From: Bacillus sp. RO2
GTDB taxonomy: Bacteria; Bacillota; Bacilli; Bacillales; Bacillaceae_I
Reading direction: 5' to 3'
Assembly (NCBI RefSeq): GCF_012911845.1
Contig: NZ_JAAXCU010000045.1
Coordinates: 91,731-155,730, forward strand
Length of the DNA: 64,000 bases
Made by a program: the position numbers and the translations under genes. Position 1 is the stretch's first letter; each line of letters starts with the position of its first letter. This document shows positions 62,459 through 64,000 of this stretch, piece after piece. The notes under the pieces are model-generated. The model saw only the letters and a program-made list of their open reading frames with translations. It was not told the origin of the DNA and did not search any database.

Positions 62459-62947
62459 TTGAATCGACCACTAAAAATTGCTTTGAGTGCTATCACATTG
62501 GCACAATTCCTAAAAATTCCAATAAAATTCCTTAGAACAGGCAAATGGGAGTGGAATACCTTCTTTGAAACGGGAGGAATGCCAAGCTCACATTCGGCTG
62601 GAGTTTCAGCGTTAGCCACCATTATTGCAATGAAAAGGGGTTTTAGAACAATAGACTTTGCGCTTTCCGCCATATTTGGTCTGATCGTTATGTATGATGC
62701 ACAAGGGGTTAGAAGACAAACAGGAGAGATAACGCTTGCGGTAAATGATCTTGCTGAAAAATTGGATAGACTGGAAGGAAAACCTGACAAGAATGTCCAT
62801 GACAAATTAGAAAAACGATTAAAAGAACGTCTGGGGCATCAACCGGAAGAAGTAGTTGGAGGCGCTATTTTCGGTATTGCTCTAGCTTTTTTAGGAATTC
62901 GCTTGTTACCCAAAAAGAAAAAATTGGAACTTTGGGACAATCTATGA
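62459..62947 (+). CDS. Divergent PAP2-family membrane protein (YuiD-like)
   Basis: About 162 residues, four membrane helices. The phosphatase-like motif GGMPSSHSAGVSALA and the second acidic/basic motif VMYDAQGVRRQTGE are those of the DUF212/divergent PAP2 family (YuiD). Substrate unknown; members are thought to act on lipid phosphates. TTG 62459 follows GAGGTG at 6 bases and gives MNRPLKIAL; an upstream ATG at 62429 has no ribosome site. Confidence 0.88.
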   Translation: MNRPLKIALSAITLAQFLKIPIKFLRTGKWEWNTFFETGGMPSSHSAGVSALATIIAMKRGFRTIDFALSAIFGLIVMYDAQGVRRQTGEITLAVNDLAEKLDRLEGKPDKNVHDKLEKRLKERLGHQPEEVVGGAIFGIALAFLGIRLLPKKKKLELWDNL

Positions 62948-63009
62948 TGGGCAAACGACAAATTTTGCGGTAATATTGAAGAAGGGGACGTACAAAAGGA
63001 TGGATAAAT

Positions 63010-63282
63010 TTGAACAAATCATGGAGTACAGAAGATTACCTTCAACAACTTACCGCAAAAGGATTTAAATTCGGAGAAGATTCTCTCGGTTTTATAGAAT
63101 TTGGCAAGCATTATACAGACAGCTCGGACTATTTGGTCAACATAGCTATTGAAATTACTCTAAAAGCACAAAAGCAGTTTGACGGCAGTTTTTTTGTCTC
63201 GTTTTTAGAAATGATTAAACAGGAACAGATTCATTCTAAACGTGCAGCATTCGAATTGGCTAAGGAGAAACAGATAATCTAA
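63010..63282 (+). CDS. Conserved hypothetical protein, possibly DUF6123
   Basis: 90 residues, no membrane segment: MNKSWSTEDYLQQLTAKGFK, IEFGKHYTDSSDYLVNIAIE, then FVSFLEMIKQEQIHSKRAA. I believe this is the DUF6123 family of Bacillaceae, from memory only; function unknown. TTG start at 63010 after AAAAGGATGG. Followed by a terminator and then the tandem array. Confidence 0.78.
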   Translation: MNKSWSTEDYLQQLTAKGFKFGEDSLGFIEFGKHYTDSSDYLVNIAIEITLKAQKQFDGSFFVSFLEMIKQEQIHSKRAAFELAKEKQII

Positions 63283-63285
63283 AGG

Positions 63286-63316
63286 ACTTTCCTGATTTGT
63301 CGGGAAAGTTTTCTTT
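63286..63316 (+). terminator. Terminator before the 52-bp array
   Basis: ACTTTCCTGA / TCGGGAAAGT stem (one mismatch) with TTTTCTTT tail. Confidence 0.85.
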
Positions 63317-63339
63317 ATTGTAAGGGGGTATTGTAAAAA

Positions 63340-64000
63340 GCTGAATTTATATGCTGGAAGCAGCTTGATATAGAGGCATTTTATATGCCCGAAGCAGCTT
63401 GGTAAAAGGGTGAAAGGTAAAATACAGGCGTTTTATATGCCCGAAGCAACAAGGAAAAAGGATGAAAGGTAAAATAGAGGCGTTCTATATGCCCGAAGCA
63501 GCGAGGAAAAAGGATGAAAGGTAAAATAGAGGCGTTCTATATGCCCGAAGCAACTGGGAAAAAGGGTAAATGGTGATATAGAGGCGTTCTATATGCCAAA
63601 AGTATCTAGAAAAAAAGCAAAAGAGTAGTAGAGAGTGGTTCTCTTCTCCCGAACTAACCAAGAAAAAAGCAAAACGGTAGTAGAGAGTGGTTCTCTCCTC
63701 CCGAACTCACCAGGAAAAAAGCAAAACGGTAGTAGAGAGTTCTGCTCTCCTCCCGAACTCACCAAGAAAAAAGCAAAACGGTAGTAGAGAGACGTACTCT
63801 CCTCCCGAACTTGCCAGGAAAAAAGCAAAACGGTAGTAGAGAGTCCTCCTCTCCTCCCGAACTGGACAGGAACAATGCAAAACGGTAGTAGAGAGCCGTC
63901 CTCTCCTCCCGAACTGGCCGAAAAAAATGCAAAACGGTAGTAGAGAGCCCGTCTCTCCTCCCAAACTCGCCACGAAAAATGCAAAACAGTAGTAAAGAGC
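63340..64000 (+). repeat. 52-bp tandem array, two sub-families, open at the right edge
   Basis: A CCCGAA anchor has its G at 63391, 63443, 63495, 63547, 63651, 63703, 63755, 63807, 63859 and 63911, exactly 52 bp apart, with variant anchors in phase at 63599 and 63963. The first five units (plus a worn one at 63348) contain GGCRT-NNNNN-ATGCC; the next seven contain GAGAG-NNNNN-CTCTC/T. The remainder of each unit is A/G-rich (GGAAAAAGGATGAAAGG or GAAAAAAGCAAAACGG). The last unit is cut by the window. Reverse-strand open frames through it are side effects: 52 is not a multiple of three. Confidence 0.93.

Noticed and set aside
63589..63984. Reverse-strand open frames of 131 and 88 codons with repeated SSGGE and TTVLLFSW-like segments
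   Set aside because: They run through the 52-bp array. The period is not a multiple of three, so the repeated peptide is just the array read in successive frames; no ribosome site was seen.
63340..64000. CRISPR array
   Set aside because: Units are near-identical along their full length with only 5- to 6-base variable patches; there are no spacer-sized unique segments and no cas genes in view.

Overview
The window is a contiguous piece of a low-GC Gram-positive, endospore-forming chromosome. Gene content and order follow the trpA-to-ypcP segment of Bacillus subtilis closely, and the window carries spore genes (cotD, sspM, sspL, yppG, ypjB) and bacillithiol genes (bshA, bshB1). I place it in the family Bacillaceae; the exact genus cannot be fixed from sequence reading alone. 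No tRNA, prophage, insertion sequence with a transposase, or CRISPR array was seen.

Layout. 1-4.4 kb: end of the aromatic supraoperon (trpA partial, hisC, tyrA, aroA). 4.4-12.8 kb: ypiA, ypiB, ypiF, the menaquinol:cytochrome c reductase operon qcrABC, ypjA, ypjB and a YugP-like metallopeptidase, with one unrecognised amidohydrolase-like gene at the front. 12.8-22.2 kb: a reverse-strand YitT-type membrane protein, a nested dispersed repeat, then the packed ypjD-dapB-mgsA-bshB1-bshA-cca-birA operon and panBCD. 22.3-30.6 kb: a helicase-degenerate dinG, ypmA, ypmB, aspB, asnS, dnaD, nth, ypoC. 30.6-34.0 kb, reverse strand: recU-ponA. 34-39.9 kb: many very small genes, several spore-associated, plus two repeat elements, Hsp20 and a YdjO-like protein. 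40-51.4 kb: mitomycin repair genes mrfA-mrfB, cotD, ypsA, gpsB, the RNase P RNA gene rnpB, ypsC, the helicase ypvA, and carboxypeptidase ypwA. 51.5-63.3 kb: a lone CheX-like gene, an acetyltransferase, the type III polyketide pair bpsA-bpsB, a Fur-box-controlled microgene, the two-headed dynamin dynA, a nucleotidyltransferase cluster, a sulfurtransferase, ypcP, sspL and a PAP2-like membrane protein. 63.3 kb to the end: a 52-bp tandem array that runs off the window.

Functional threads: amino-acid and vitamin synthesis (aromatic amino acids, lysine/diaminopimelate, pantothenate, biotin regulation), thiol chemistry (bacillithiol, sulfurtransferase), cell envelope (ponA, gpsB, ypmB, dynA), DNA repair (recU, nth, mrfAB, dinG, ypvA, ypcP) and sporulation.

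The least conventional signals are: (1) the 52-bp array, in which two sub-families keep a 5-bp stem/5-nt loop geometry while the stem sequence changes and, in the second family, the loop varies from unit to unit; (2) a 31-codon gene with its own promoter, a perfect 7-1-7 Fur box and a terminator; (3) a LexA-like box between the -35 and -10 of mrfAB; (4) a DinG whose Walker A and DEAH boxes are gone; (5) a reverse-strand 36-residue peptide made of heptad repeats; and (6) a dispersed repeat inserted inside an older copy of itself. All starts were chosen by reading Shine-Dalgarno spacing and remembered family N-termini; none was checked with software.
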